From: Ensifer aridi
GTDB lineage: Bacteria; Pseudomonadota; Alphaproteobacteria; Rhizobiales; Rhizobiaceae
Direction: 5' to 3'
NCBI RefSeq assembly: GCF_002078505.1
Contig: NZ_LUAV01000012.1
Coordinates: 267,134 to 331,133 of the forward strand
Length of the DNA: 64,000 bases
Part shown: piece after piece, positions 26,902-34,823 of the stretch
How positions within the stretch are numbered: the first letter of the stretch is position 1
How the letters are laid out: each line of letters begins with the position of its first letter
The notes under the pieces: generated by a model
The model's database searches: none
Told to the model about the DNA's origin: nothing
The model's input: only the letters and a program-made list of their open reading frames with translations
Program-made: the position numbers and the translations under genes

Positions 26902-28005
26902 ATGGGCTTCAAATGCGGTATCGTCGGGCTGCCGAATGTCGGCAAGTCCACACTCTTCAATGCGCTGACCAAGACGGCAGCGGCACAGGCGGCGAATTAT
27001 CCCTTCTGCACGATCGAGCCGAACACGGGTGAAGTCGCCGTTCCCGATCCGCGCATGCGCAGGCTCGCCGATATCGCGAAATCGAAGGAGATCATTCCAA
27101 CGCGCATCTCCTTCGTCGATATCGCCGGGCTGGTGCGCGGCGCTTCCAAGGGCGAAGGCCTCGGCAACCAGTTCCTCGCCAATATCCGTGAGGTGGATGC
27201 CGTCGTGCACGTGCTGCGCTGCTTCGAGGACGACGATATCACCCATGTCGAGGGGCGCATCCACCCGGTCGAGGACGCCGAGACGATCGAGACCGAACTG
27301 ATGCTCGCCGATCTCGAAAGCCTCGAGCGGCGGACGGAGCAGACGCGCAAGCGCGCGACCGGCAAGGACAAGGAGTCGATGGCGCAGCTCCCGGTGATGG
27401 AAGCCTCGCTGAAACTGTTGCAAGAAGGCAGGCCGGTGCGCACCCTGCTTCCGAAGCTCGACGGTGACGAGCTGCGCATCCTGCAAGGCCTCAACCTGCT
27501 CACGGCCCATCCGGTCCTCTATGTCTGTAACGTCGCCGAAGCCGACGCGGCAACCGGTAACGAGCACACCCGTGCCGTCGAGGAGATGGCCAAGGCTCAG
27601 GGCGCGGAAACCGTTGTGATCTCGGCCGCGATCGAATCGGAAGTCGCCCAATTGCCGGACGAGGAAGCGAAAGAATTTCTCTCGGCTCTCGGTCTGGAAG
27701 AGGCAGGCCTCGACCGCCTGATCCGCGCCGGCTATAAGCTGCTCGACCTCATCACCTATTTCACGGTGGGCCCGAAGGAGACGCGTGCCTGGACGATCCC
27801 GCGCGGTACAAAGGCACCGCAGGCGGCGGGCGTCATCCATTCGGATTTCGAGCGCGGTTTCATTCGCGCCAACACCATCGCCTATGACGACTTCATCGCC
27901 TATGGCGGAGAAAACGGTGCCAAGGAAGCCGGCAAGGCGCGCGACGAAGGCAAGGATTACGTCGTGCAGGACGGCGACGTCATCCACTTCCGCTTCAACA
28001 CGTGA
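26902..28005 (+). CDS. ychF: Redox-responsive ATPase/GTPase YchF (Obg family)
   Basis: A 367-residue P-loop NTPase. It has G1 GLPNVGKSTLFNALT, G3 DIAGLV and the YchF-specific specificity motif VCNVAEAD (NxxE in place of NKxD, favouring ATP). A helical insert and a C-terminal TGS domain follow (about 283-366, ending AKDYVVQDGDVIHFRF-like). YchF interacts with ribosomes and is linked to oxidative stress. The ATG at 26902 starts the conserved MGFKCGIVGLPN. Confidence 0.95.
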   Translation: MGFKCGIVGLPNVGKSTLFNALTKTAAAQAANYPFCTIEPNTGEVAVPDPRMRRLADIAKSKEIIPTRISFVDIAGLVRGASKGEGLGNQFLANIREVDAVVHVLRCFEDDDITHVEGRIHPVEDAETIETELMLADLESLERRTEQTRKRATGKDKESMAQLPVMEASLKLLQEGRPVRTLLPKLDGDELRILQGLNLLTAHPVLYVCNVAEADAATGNEHTRAVEEMAKAQGAETVVISAAIESEVAQLPDEEAKEFLSALGLEEAGLDRLIRAGYKLLDLITYFTVGPKETRAWTIPRGTKAPQAAGVIHSDFERGFIRANTIAYDDFIAYGGENGAKEAGKARDEGKDYVVQDGDVIHFRFNT

Positions 28006-28068
28006 CATCGGGCGGATGCGTCCCCATATAGGGGCCCGCATCTTTTCCGGCGACGATGGAGGGGCGGC

Positions 28069-28524
28069 ATGCTCTATTTCGAGGATTTCACAGAAGGACG
28101 GCGTTTCGACTATCGCCCGGTCCTGATGCAAGCCCCCGACATGATTGCCTTCGCCAGCAAATTCGATCCACAGCCGATGCATCTCGATGAAGAGGCCGGC
28201 AAGCGCAGCATTCTCGGCGGCCTCTCCGCCTCCGGTTGGCACACCAGTGCCATCGGCATGCGGATGATGATCGACGCCTTCCTCGGCAATTCCTCCTCGC
28301 AAGGCTCGCCGGGCATTGACTTCATGGAGTGGAAGAGACCCGTCCTTGCTGGAGATTCGCTCGGCGGCTTCAGCCTGGTCCTGGAATCGCGCGAGTTGAA
28401 ATCGAAGCCCATGATCGGCATCGTCAGGTTCCGCAACGAAATCAGCAACCAGGAGGGAGAGGCTGTCGCAATTTCGGAATGCTCGATCATGTTCCGGCGC
28501 CGAGAGAAGGAGCAGCGCCCATGA
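28069..28524 (+). CDS. MaoC-like hot-dog dehydratase, first of a pair
   Basis: A 151-residue MaoC-family protein with the hydratase dyad in FASKFDPQPMHLDEEA and LSASGWHTSA. Such proteins hydrate or dehydrate acyl-CoA-type substrates and work as dimers of hot-dog folds. Its stop overlaps the start of a second, related gene (ATGA), so the two may form a heterodimer. The substrate is unknown. Confidence 0.87.
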   Translation: MLYFEDFTEGRRFDYRPVLMQAPDMIAFASKFDPQPMHLDEEAGKRSILGGLSASGWHTSAIGMRMMIDAFLGNSSSQGSPGIDFMEWKRPVLAGDSLGGFSLVLESRELKSKPMIGIVRFRNEISNQEGEAVAISECSIMFRRREKEQRP

Positions 28525-28991
28525 TGACGTTGGCGGAACTTTACGAAGCCGGCCGAAAGGTCGTCATCGGCAGCCTGACCTTCGCCGCGGAGGACATCAT
28601 CCGTTTTGCTCGCGATTTCGATCCGCAGCCGTTCCACCTCGACGAGGAAGGGGCGAAACAATCGCTGTTCGGCGGCCTTTGCGCTTCCGGCTGGCATACC
28701 AGCGCCGGCTGGATGCAGTGCTTTGTACGCTTCTGGGCGGACGAAGCCCGGCGCCTCGCGGCCGAGGGGCTGCATGCGCCGAAACTCGGTCCCTCCCCTG
28801 GTTTTCGCGAACTCAAATGGCTGAAGCCGGTCTATGCCGGCGACACGATAACTTACGCGGTAACCCTGCTCGAGGCCCGCATCGTCGCATCACGGCCCGG
28901 CTGGCGGATCAATACCATTCTGTGCGAGGGCGAGAACCAGCATGGCGAGGCGGTGATCCGTTTCGAAAGCAAGGTCATCGAATTCGCCTGA
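28521..28991 (+). CDS. MaoC-like hot-dog dehydratase, second of a pair
   Basis: A 156-residue paralogue of the preceding protein, with ARDFDPQPFHLDEEGA and LCASGWHTSA. The ATGATG start overlaps the upstream stop by 4 bp, indicating translational coupling. The two proteins share most of the N-terminal catalytic region and differ more in the C-terminal half, consistent with duplication. A palindromic repeat downstream may end the transcript. Confidence 0.87.
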   Translation: MMTLAELYEAGRKVVIGSLTFAAEDIIRFARDFDPQPFHLDEEGAKQSLFGGLCASGWHTSAGWMQCFVRFWADEARRLAAEGLHAPKLGPSPGFRELKWLKPVYAGDTITYAVTLLEARIVASRPGWRINTILCEGENQHGEAVIRFESKVIEFA

Positions 28992-29019
28992 AACGGGCCG
29001 CCAAGCACCGAAGGCCGTA

Positions 29020-29067
29020 GCGCGGGATGAGGAAAAGTGTGCGCGGTTTTCCGCCCGCATCCCGCGC
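29020..29067. repeat. Palindromic repeat/possible bidirectional terminator
   Basis: A perfect 10 bp stem gcgcgggatg/catcccgcgc plus inner ggaaaa/ttttcc arms form a long hairpin between the convergent maoC-like and apt genes. It is the best-preserved of three copies in the window (with 12803 and 15200). The position suits transcription termination for both genes. Confidence 0.75.
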
Positions 29068-29074
29068 CAACTTA

Positions 29075-29617
29075 TTAATGCCCCTCGAACTCGATGAGCG
29101 TGCGGACGTTGACGCCGAGCGCCTCGAGCTTCTTGCGGCCGCCGAGCTCCGGCAGATCGATAATGAAGCAGGCGGCGACGATCTCTGCGCCCATCTGCTG
29201 CAGGAGCTTCGTTGCCCCTTCGGCGGTGCCGCCGGTCGCGATCAGATCGTCGACAAGGATCACCTTTTCGCCCGGGACAATCGCGTCCCTGTGCATCTCC
29301 ATCTCGTCGACCCCGTATTCGAGGCTGTAGGCGATCCTCACCGTGTCGTGCGGCAGCTTGCCTTTCTTGCGGATCGGCACGAAGCCGGCAGAGAGCTGAT
29401 GCGCGATCGCACCGCCCAGAATGAAGCCGCGCGCCTCGATTCCGGCGATCTTCTCGACCTTGGTTCCGGCATAGGGATGCACGAGCTCGTCGATCGCCCG
29501 ACGGAACGTTCTCGGATTGCCGAGCAGGGTCGTGATGTCGCGAAAGATGATGCCCGGCTTCGGGTAGTCCGGAATGCTTCGTATGGCGGCAATCAGTTCC
29601 GATTGAACAGCGATCAT
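29075..29617 (-). CDS. apt: Adenine phosphoribosyltransferase
   Basis: A 180-residue purine-salvage enzyme that makes AMP from adenine and PRPP. It has [11 protein letters not shown] near the N-terminus, [11 protein letters not shown] and the PRPP loop [17 protein letters not shown]. The ATG at 29617 gives the family's usual length; a 17-residue longer frame is not supported. The stop abuts the palindromic repeat at 29020-29067. Confidence 0.95.
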   Translation of the reverse strand: MIAVQSELIAAIRSIPDYPKPGIIFRDITTLLGNPRTFRRAIDELVHPYAGTKVEKIAGIEARGFILGGAIAHQLSAGFVPIRKKGKLPHDTVRIAYSLEYGVDEMEMHRDAIVPGEKVILVDDLIATGGTAEGATKLLQQMGAEIVAACFIIDLPELGGRKKLEALGVNVRTLIEFEGH

Positions 29618-29904
29618 GTCTGGAAACGGCCTTTGCGAGTCTGGAGGTCGGCAAAGCCATAGCACCAACCAACTACGTGTTGACAGGGATTTCTTCGCGC
29701 AACGGCAGGCGGAACAATTTGGCCGACCCTCTGGTTGATGTTAGGCTTCCCTCGGCAGGTCGCATCGGCCTACCAGTTGCAAAGGCGATCAGAGCGGAAG
29801 ATGTCGGTGGTTCTGCGCCCTCGTCCCGCTCCACTTCTTGGAATCGGTCACTTCATGCTTTCGGTCGCGAAAGGGCCGAGTGATCTGGAGGAAGGAGGAA
29901 CACC

Positions 29905-30090
29905 ATGCGCTTGTTCGAATGCGGTACGCTCGTTCCGGGTTGCCCCTGGCACACCCGCGCCGATAACGATGCCGAAGTCGTACGCCGGGCCGTTGAGCAC
30001 ATGCGCGACACCCATGGCGAGACGGTCATCCGCGAAAACATGGTCGACAACATCAAGGCGCGCATCGTCGACGAGACCCAGGCAGCTTGA
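29905..30090 (+). CDS. DUF1059 small protein
   Basis: A 61-residue protein of the DUF1059 family, with paired Cys (FECGTLVPGC) and a helical region of acidic/basic residues (EVVRRAVEHMRDTHGE). A strong GGAGGAAGGAGG ribosome site precedes the ATG. The function is unknown. It stands alone, convergent with the CCA-transferase gene. Confidence 0.85.
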   Translation: MRLFECGTLVPGCPWHTRADNDAEVVRRAVEHMRDTHGETVIRENMVDNIKARIVDETQAA

Positions 30091-30113
30091 CGGCGCAGTG
30101 CCGGCACTCCCGC

Positions 30114-31373
30114 TCAGCCAGACCGCGCCAGGGATTCGAGCCGGGCGACCAGCGTCGCCCGGTCGACATTGAAATTTCGCTCGATCCAGAAGTTCTCAAG
30201 CTCCGCCAACAGCTCACCAATCTTCGGGCCCGCCGGAACGCCCGCCTTCAAGACGTCGACTCCACTCAGCGGAAAGACCGGGCGCTGCCATTTCTCCGCC
30301 CGCGCCAGCAGCCGCTGGAACGAGGCGGTCTCGGCGAGGAACGCCGGATCTGTCTCGGATTTGCGGCGGGCGGCGGCGAGCGAGAGCTTCAGCCTGGCGA
30401 TGATCCCGTCCTTACCATGTCGGTAGAGTTCCCGGTCGAATGCTGCGTCCGGCAGAGTGGCAGCGATCGCCGGCGCTCTGGCAAACCGCTCGAAATAAGC
30501 ACTTTCCGCCTTCGACAGCCGCAATCGCGACGCCATAGCTTCGAGCCGCTCGGCGTCCGGGGGAACGATCGCCGCCAGCCTCAAGAGCGGCTCGGGCCGC
30601 CAGGAGAAGCTCCGCTCCGCGGCGACGAGGCCGGGTATGGCGTCGATGCCCCATTTCTCGGTTTCCGGAAGGATCTCGCCGAGCACACCCGCCTGGCGCA
30701 TCCACAGAAGCGCGCGGCCCGGATCCTCGGCGGAAAGCAGCTTTTTCGTCTCTCCCCAGACGCGTTCGGCGGAAAGCGTCGAAAGCTTCGCGCGCGCCTG
30801 CGCACAGGCTCTGAGGCCCTCCGCATCCGGACGGCCGCTGCCGTAATGCGCGAAGAAGCGGAAGAAGCGCAGGATGCGCAGATAATCTTCCGCGACGCGC
30901 TCGGCGGCGTTGCCGATAAAGCGCAAGGTCCGGCTCTCGATATCGGCCAGACCACCAACATAGTCGAAGACCTCGCCTTCGCTATTCGCGTAAAGCGCAT
31001 TGATCGTGAAGTCGCGGCGTTCCGCGTCCTCTTTCCAACCGGACCCGAAGGCCACTTCGGCGCGCCGCCCATCCGTCGCCACATCGCGGCGCAAGGTCGT
31101 CACCTCGTAAGGTATGCCGTCGATCACCAGCGTCACGGTGCCGTGGTCGATGCCGGTCGGCACCACCTTGATGCCGGCCGCCTTCGCGCGCCCAGCGACC
31201 TCCTCCGGATGCCAGGTGGTCGCCAGATCGACGTCACCAGCGGGCAGGCCGAGCAGGCTGTTGCGGACCGCGCCGCCGACGATCCGCACCTCGCCGCCGT
31301 CGCCATTCAGCAATTCGAAGACGCGGCGCAGCGGGGGATCCTGGAACCAGGGCTCGGCAGCAATGGAGGTCAT
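30114..31373 (-). CDS. CCA tRNA nucleotidyltransferase/poly(A) polymerase family
   Basis: A 419-residue class II nucleotidyltransferase. The N-terminal head has VRIVGGAVRNSLLG and the metal-binding acidic pair in GDVDLATT, then RRDFTINALYAN and the RNA-binding helical body. It probably maintains tRNA 3' CCA ends; a poly(A) polymerase role cannot be excluded by eye. The ATG overlaps the stop of the Nudix gene (ATGA), forming a three-gene operon with DUF1285 and Nudix. Confidence 0.9.
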   Translation of the reverse strand: MTSIAAEPWFQDPPLRRVFELLNGDGGEVRIVGGAVRNSLLGLPAGDVDLATTWHPEEVAGRAKAAGIKVVPTGIDHGTVTLVIDGIPYEVTTLRRDVATDGRRAEVAFGSGWKEDAERRDFTINALYANSEGEVFDYVGGLADIESRTLRFIGNAAERVAEDYLRILRFFRFFAHYGSGRPDAEGLRACAQARAKLSTLSAERVWGETKKLLSAEDPGRALLWMRQAGVLGEILPETEKWGIDAIPGLVAAERSFSWRPEPLLRLAAIVPPDAERLEAMASRLRLSKAESAYFERFARAPAIAATLPDAAFDRELYRHGKDGIIARLKLSLAAARRKSETDPAFLAETASFQRLLARAEKWQRPVFPLSGVDVLKAGVPAGPKIGELLAELENFWIERNFNVDRATLVARLESLARSG

Positions 31374-32002
31374 GCATAAAGCCTTTCGTAGAGCATGCGG
31401 ACAATCCCCGCCGTGATGCCCCAAATGTTCCGCTCACCATAGGGCATCCGGTAATAATACCGCTCGGCGCCTTGCCAATGGCCGCTCCCACGTCCGTGAT
31501 TCTCCGGATTCATCAGGAACGATAGCGGCACCTCGAACACGCTTTCGACTTCCACGGGGTTCGGGGTCAGTTCGAAGCCCGGCTGCACCACCGCGAGCAC
31601 CGGCGTGATGCGGAAGCCGGACATTGCCATATAATGCGGCAGCCGGGCGATCGTCTCGACGAAGCGCGGATCGAGCCCGATCTCCTCCTCAGCCTCGCGC
31701 AGCGCCGCGATTTCGACGGACGGGTCCTCCGGATCGACGGCACCGCCCGGAAAGGCGACCTGGCCGGAATGCTTGCGCAGCGTCGAGGTGCGTTGCGTGA
31801 AGATCACGCTCGCATCCTCGCCGCTGTCGACGACCGGCACGAGCACCGCGGCATCCTTCAGATGCAGGGATTCGAGATAAGGCACGATGCCGGGATTGAG
31901 CAGGAAGTCGCCGTGGTCGCGCCAGGCGGTCTCGACCGGCCCGCCCGCCTGGGCACGCGCGCGGCGGCGGAACTCGTCGGCGGAGAAGAGATGACGGCTC
32001 AT
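31370..32002 (-). CDS. Nudix hydrolase, CoA pyrophosphatase type
   Basis: A 210-residue Nudix hydrolase. The Nudix box GGAVDPEDPSVEIAALREAE continues into EEIGL. The upstream TQRTSTLRKHSGQVAFPGG matches the NudL/CoAse subfamily, which cleaves coenzyme A. Both ends overlap neighbours by 4 bp (ATGA), so it is the middle gene of a tightly coupled operon. Confidence 0.9.
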   Translation of the reverse strand: MSRHLFSADEFRRRARAQAGGPVETAWRDHGDFLLNPGIVPYLESLHLKDAAVLVPVVDSGEDASVIFTQRTSTLRKHSGQVAFPGGAVDPEDPSVEIAALREAEEEIGLDPRFVETIARLPHYMAMSGFRITPVLAVVQPGFELTPNPVEVESVFEVPLSFLMNPENHGRGSGHWQGAERYYYRMPYGERNIWGITAGIVRMLYERLYA

Positions 32003-32622
32003 CTGGACAGCGCTTCCAGCTCCGCCGCCGGCATGATCGGGAAAACCGCCCCCGCCGATTTGACGCAGAACATCTCGACACCGTCGACGTCAATGCTCTC
32101 ACCGAGCTCGACGATGTCGTACATCACCGGCCTGGAGGCAAGCGCCTCCAGGCCTCCGCGCACGTGGAGATAGGGCTTCAGCTCGCGATTGTCGCCATGG
32201 ATGACGAAACGCAGGGGATGCTCCGGCCCGGCCTCAATGACATCGCCGACATTGGTGCGGAAGGTCAGCACATTCTCGTCGTCCTTCACCGTAACGCTCA
32301 TTTCGACGGCGATGAACGGGGCATCGGCAACGCGGATGCCGACCTTTTCCACCGGCGTCACGAGATAGGTCTTGCCATCCCCGTCCCTGCGCAGGACTGT
32401 CGAGAACAGCCTCACCAGCGGCTGGCGACCGATCGGCGTGCCCATGTAGAACCAGGTTCCGTCAGCACGAATTTCCATGTCGATGTCGCCGCAGAACGGC
32501 GGATTCCAGCGCTCGACCGGTGGCAATCCCCTTGCTTCGCCATCCGTCTGACCAGCAGCGCGCGCAATGAGTGCAGCAAGCCCCGCCGCATCGCCCGTCC
32601 GCTGAATCTTCGTTTCTGCCAT
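31999..32622 (-). CDS. DUF1285 domain protein
   Basis: A 207-residue protein of the DUF1285 family. Conserved parts include PFCGDIDMEIRADGTWFYMG, PIGRQPLVRLFSTVL and TNVGDVIEAGPEHPLR. The function is unknown. The first gene of the DUF1285-Nudix-CCA transferase operon, it overlaps the Nudix start by 4 bp. The ATG at 32622 is chosen as the start of the recognisable protein; the frame continues 29 codons upstream. Confidence 0.85.
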   Translation of the reverse strand: MAETKIQRTGDAAGLAALIARAAGQTDGEARGLPPVERWNPPFCGDIDMEIRADGTWFYMGTPIGRQPLVRLFSTVLRRDGDGKTYLVTPVEKVGIRVADAPFIAVEMSVTVKDDENVLTFRTNVGDVIEAGPEHPLRFVIHGDNRELKPYLHVRGGLEALASRPVMYDIVELGESIDVDGVEMFCVKSAGAVFPIMPAAELEALSR

Positions 32623-32885
32623 CGTTCTGTCCCGTTTGGCCCCAATCTTGCCTGAGAAGAATAGCGCGTCCATGAGACGAGCGAGATGTTCGCCCCTGGT
32701 TGCGAGCATCTTGACCGCACTTCGCGCTTAGCGGAGAAGCCGGAATGCTTCAGGGCGTTCTGAAGCTCACGAGATAGTGCGTTGGCGGCGGCTTGTCAGC
32801 CGTCTGCGAGGGTCTAAATTGAAAAAACGAACCGAAAGCAGGGTGATGCCGAATCGGTTCGACACGCACGAGCGGGAGACTGGCA

Positions 32886-33899
32886 ATGAGTGTTATGAAG
32901 AGCGCGATCGAACTGGCCGATGAGAAGGCGATCGTCGCGGCAGCGGAAGCGGCCCTTGGCGAGATCGCGCTCATCCGCGCGGAGATCGGCAAGGTCATCT
33001 TCGGCCAGGAAAGCGTGGTGGAGCAGACCCTGCTCGCGGTTCTTTCCGGCGGCCACGCGCTGCTTGTCGGTGTGCCCGGTCTCGCCAAGACGAAGCTTGT
33101 AGCGACCCTCGGCACCGTTCTCGGCCTCGACAACAGTCGCATTCAATTCACGCCGGACCTGATGCCGTCCGACATTCTGGGCTCGGAGGTGATGGATCAG
33201 GACGCGGCGGGCCATCGCTCCTTCCGCTTCATCGCCGGCCCCATCTTCACGCAGCTCCTGATGGCCGACGAGATCAACCGTGCCTCGCCGCGCACTCAAT
33301 CGGCGCTGTTGCAGGCGATGCAGGAATACCACATCACCGTCGCCGGTGCCCGTAAGGACCTGCCGCAGCCTTTCCATGTGCTCGCGACGCAGAACCCTCT
33401 CGAACAGGAGGGCACCTACCCTCTCCCGGAAGCTCAGCTCGACCGATTCCTGATGCAGGTCGATGTCGGTTACCCGGAGCTTTCCGCCGAACGGCAAATC
33501 CTCCTCGAAACGACCGGAGTGGTAGAGGCCGAGGCCCGTCCGGTGATCAATGCCGAGCGCCTGCAGCAGCTCCAGAGCCTGATCCGTCAGATGCCGGTCG
33601 GCGAGAAGGTTGTCGACGCCATTCTGGCGCTCGTGCGCTCGGCCCGTCCCGGCAACGGCAATGCCGCCACCGACAAGAACGTTGCGTGGGGTCCGGGCCC
33701 GCGCGCCGGTCAGGCCCTAATGCTCTCGGCCCGCGCACGGGCGCTCTACGATGGCCGGCTCGCGCCCTCCATCGACGATATCCTGGCGCTCGCCGAGCCC
33801 GTCCTGCAGCACCGGATGGCGCTGACCTTTGCGGCGCGTGCCGAGGGCATGACGGTGCGTGACGTCATCGCCGACCTGGTGAAACGGGCCAAGGCATAA
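32886..33899 (+). CDS. MoxR-family AAA+ ATPase
   Basis: A 337-residue AAA+ ATPase of the MoxR family. Walker A is GVPGLAKTK, Walker B LLMADEINR and sensor-type residues lie in VLATQNPLEQEGTYPLPEAQ. MoxR ATPases act as chaperones that insert cofactors or assemble complexes with VWA or DUF58 partners. It is the first of five tightly spaced genes (MoxR, DUF58, BatA/DUF4159, a large membrane protein, GNAT). The ATG has GGGAGACT upstream. Confidence 0.93.
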   Translation: MSVMKSAIELADEKAIVAAAEAALGEIALIRAEIGKVIFGQESVVEQTLLAVLSGGHALLVGVPGLAKTKLVATLGTVLGLDNSRIQFTPDLMPSDILGSEVMDQDAAGHRSFRFIAGPIFTQLLMADEINRASPRTQSALLQAMQEYHITVAGARKDLPQPFHVLATQNPLEQEGTYPLPEAQLDRFLMQVDVGYPELSAERQILLETTGVVEAEARPVINAERLQQLQSLIRQMPVGEKVVDAILALVRSARPGNGNAATDKNVAWGPGPRAGQALMLSARARALYDGRLAPSIDDILALAEPVLQHRMALTFAARAEGMTVRDVIADLVKRAKA

Positions 33900-33902
33900 C
33901 GC

Positions 33903-34823
33903 ATGGCCTCCATCGGGCACATCGTCGCGCGTACTCCCTCCGGCGAGGTTCTTTCACGTGCGCAGCAGCGCGCGATGCTCGTTCCTGACTGCCTTGTCGA
34001 GGCACGCCGGATCGCCAATACCGTCATCTCCGGCTGGCACGGCCGACGCAAGCGCGGCATCGGCGAGAACTTCTGGCAGTTCCGGCCCTACAGCGAAGGT
34101 GAGAGCCTGTCGCGCATCGACTGGCGCCGCTCAGCCAAGGACGACCATACCTATGTCCGCGATCGCGAATGGGAAGCCGCGCATACAATTTGGCTCTGGG
34201 CCGACCTTTCGCCTTCGATGATGTACAAATCGACGCTCGGCGCCGTCTCAAAGGAGAGCCGTGCCCTGGTTCTGATGCTGGCGCTCGCCGAGATTCTCGC
34301 CCGCTCCGGCGAACGGATCGGCTGTCCCGGCGTGATGGAGCCGGTCTCGGCGCGCAACGCCGCGGAGCGGCTCGCGACCGCTATCATGCTGAGCCCGCTT
34401 GCCGAGGGCCTGCCCGAGACCGGCATGATCCGCGGCGCCAGCGATCTGGTCCTGATCGGCGATTTCCTCGACCCCGCCGACAAGGTGATGGGACGGCTCG
34501 GTCCCCTCGCCCGCCGGGGGCTGCGCGGGCACGTCGTCGAGATCGCCGACCCCGCCGAGGAGGTCTTCCCCTACGCCGGCCGGACCGAATTCACCGATCC
34601 GGAAACGGGCGAGAAGCTGACCGCCGGCCGCGCCGAGATCCTACGCGAGGATTATCAGCGCGCCTATCGCGCCCGCCGTGACAGCCTCGGAGATAGCCTT
34701 CGCCATCTCGGTTGGACCTTCATTCCACATAGGACGGATCGCCCGGCGTCGGAGGCGCTGGTCGCAGTACACATGTATCTATCCGGAATGCCGGGCCGGG
34801 CGACGCATGGAGGGCAGCTATGA
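33903..34823 (+). CDS. DUF58 protein
   Basis: A 306-residue soluble protein of the DUF58 family (VWA-like fold), with RKRGIGENFWQFRPYSEGE, the DWRRSAKDD block and LWADLSPSM. DUF58 proteins are regular partners of MoxR ATPases. It starts 3 bp after the moxR stop and ends overlapping the next gene by 4 bp. Confidence 0.92.
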   Translation: MASIGHIVARTPSGEVLSRAQQRAMLVPDCLVEARRIANTVISGWHGRRKRGIGENFWQFRPYSEGESLSRIDWRRSAKDDHTYVRDREWEAAHTIWLWADLSPSMMYKSTLGAVSKESRALVLMLALAEILARSGERIGCPGVMEPVSARNAAERLATAIMLSPLAEGLPETGMIRGASDLVLIGDFLDPADKVMGRLGPLARRGLRGHVVEIADPAEEVFPYAGRTEFTDPETGEKLTAGRAEILREDYQRAYRARRDSLGDSLRHLGWTFIPHRTDRPASEALVAVHMYLSGMPGRATHGGQL

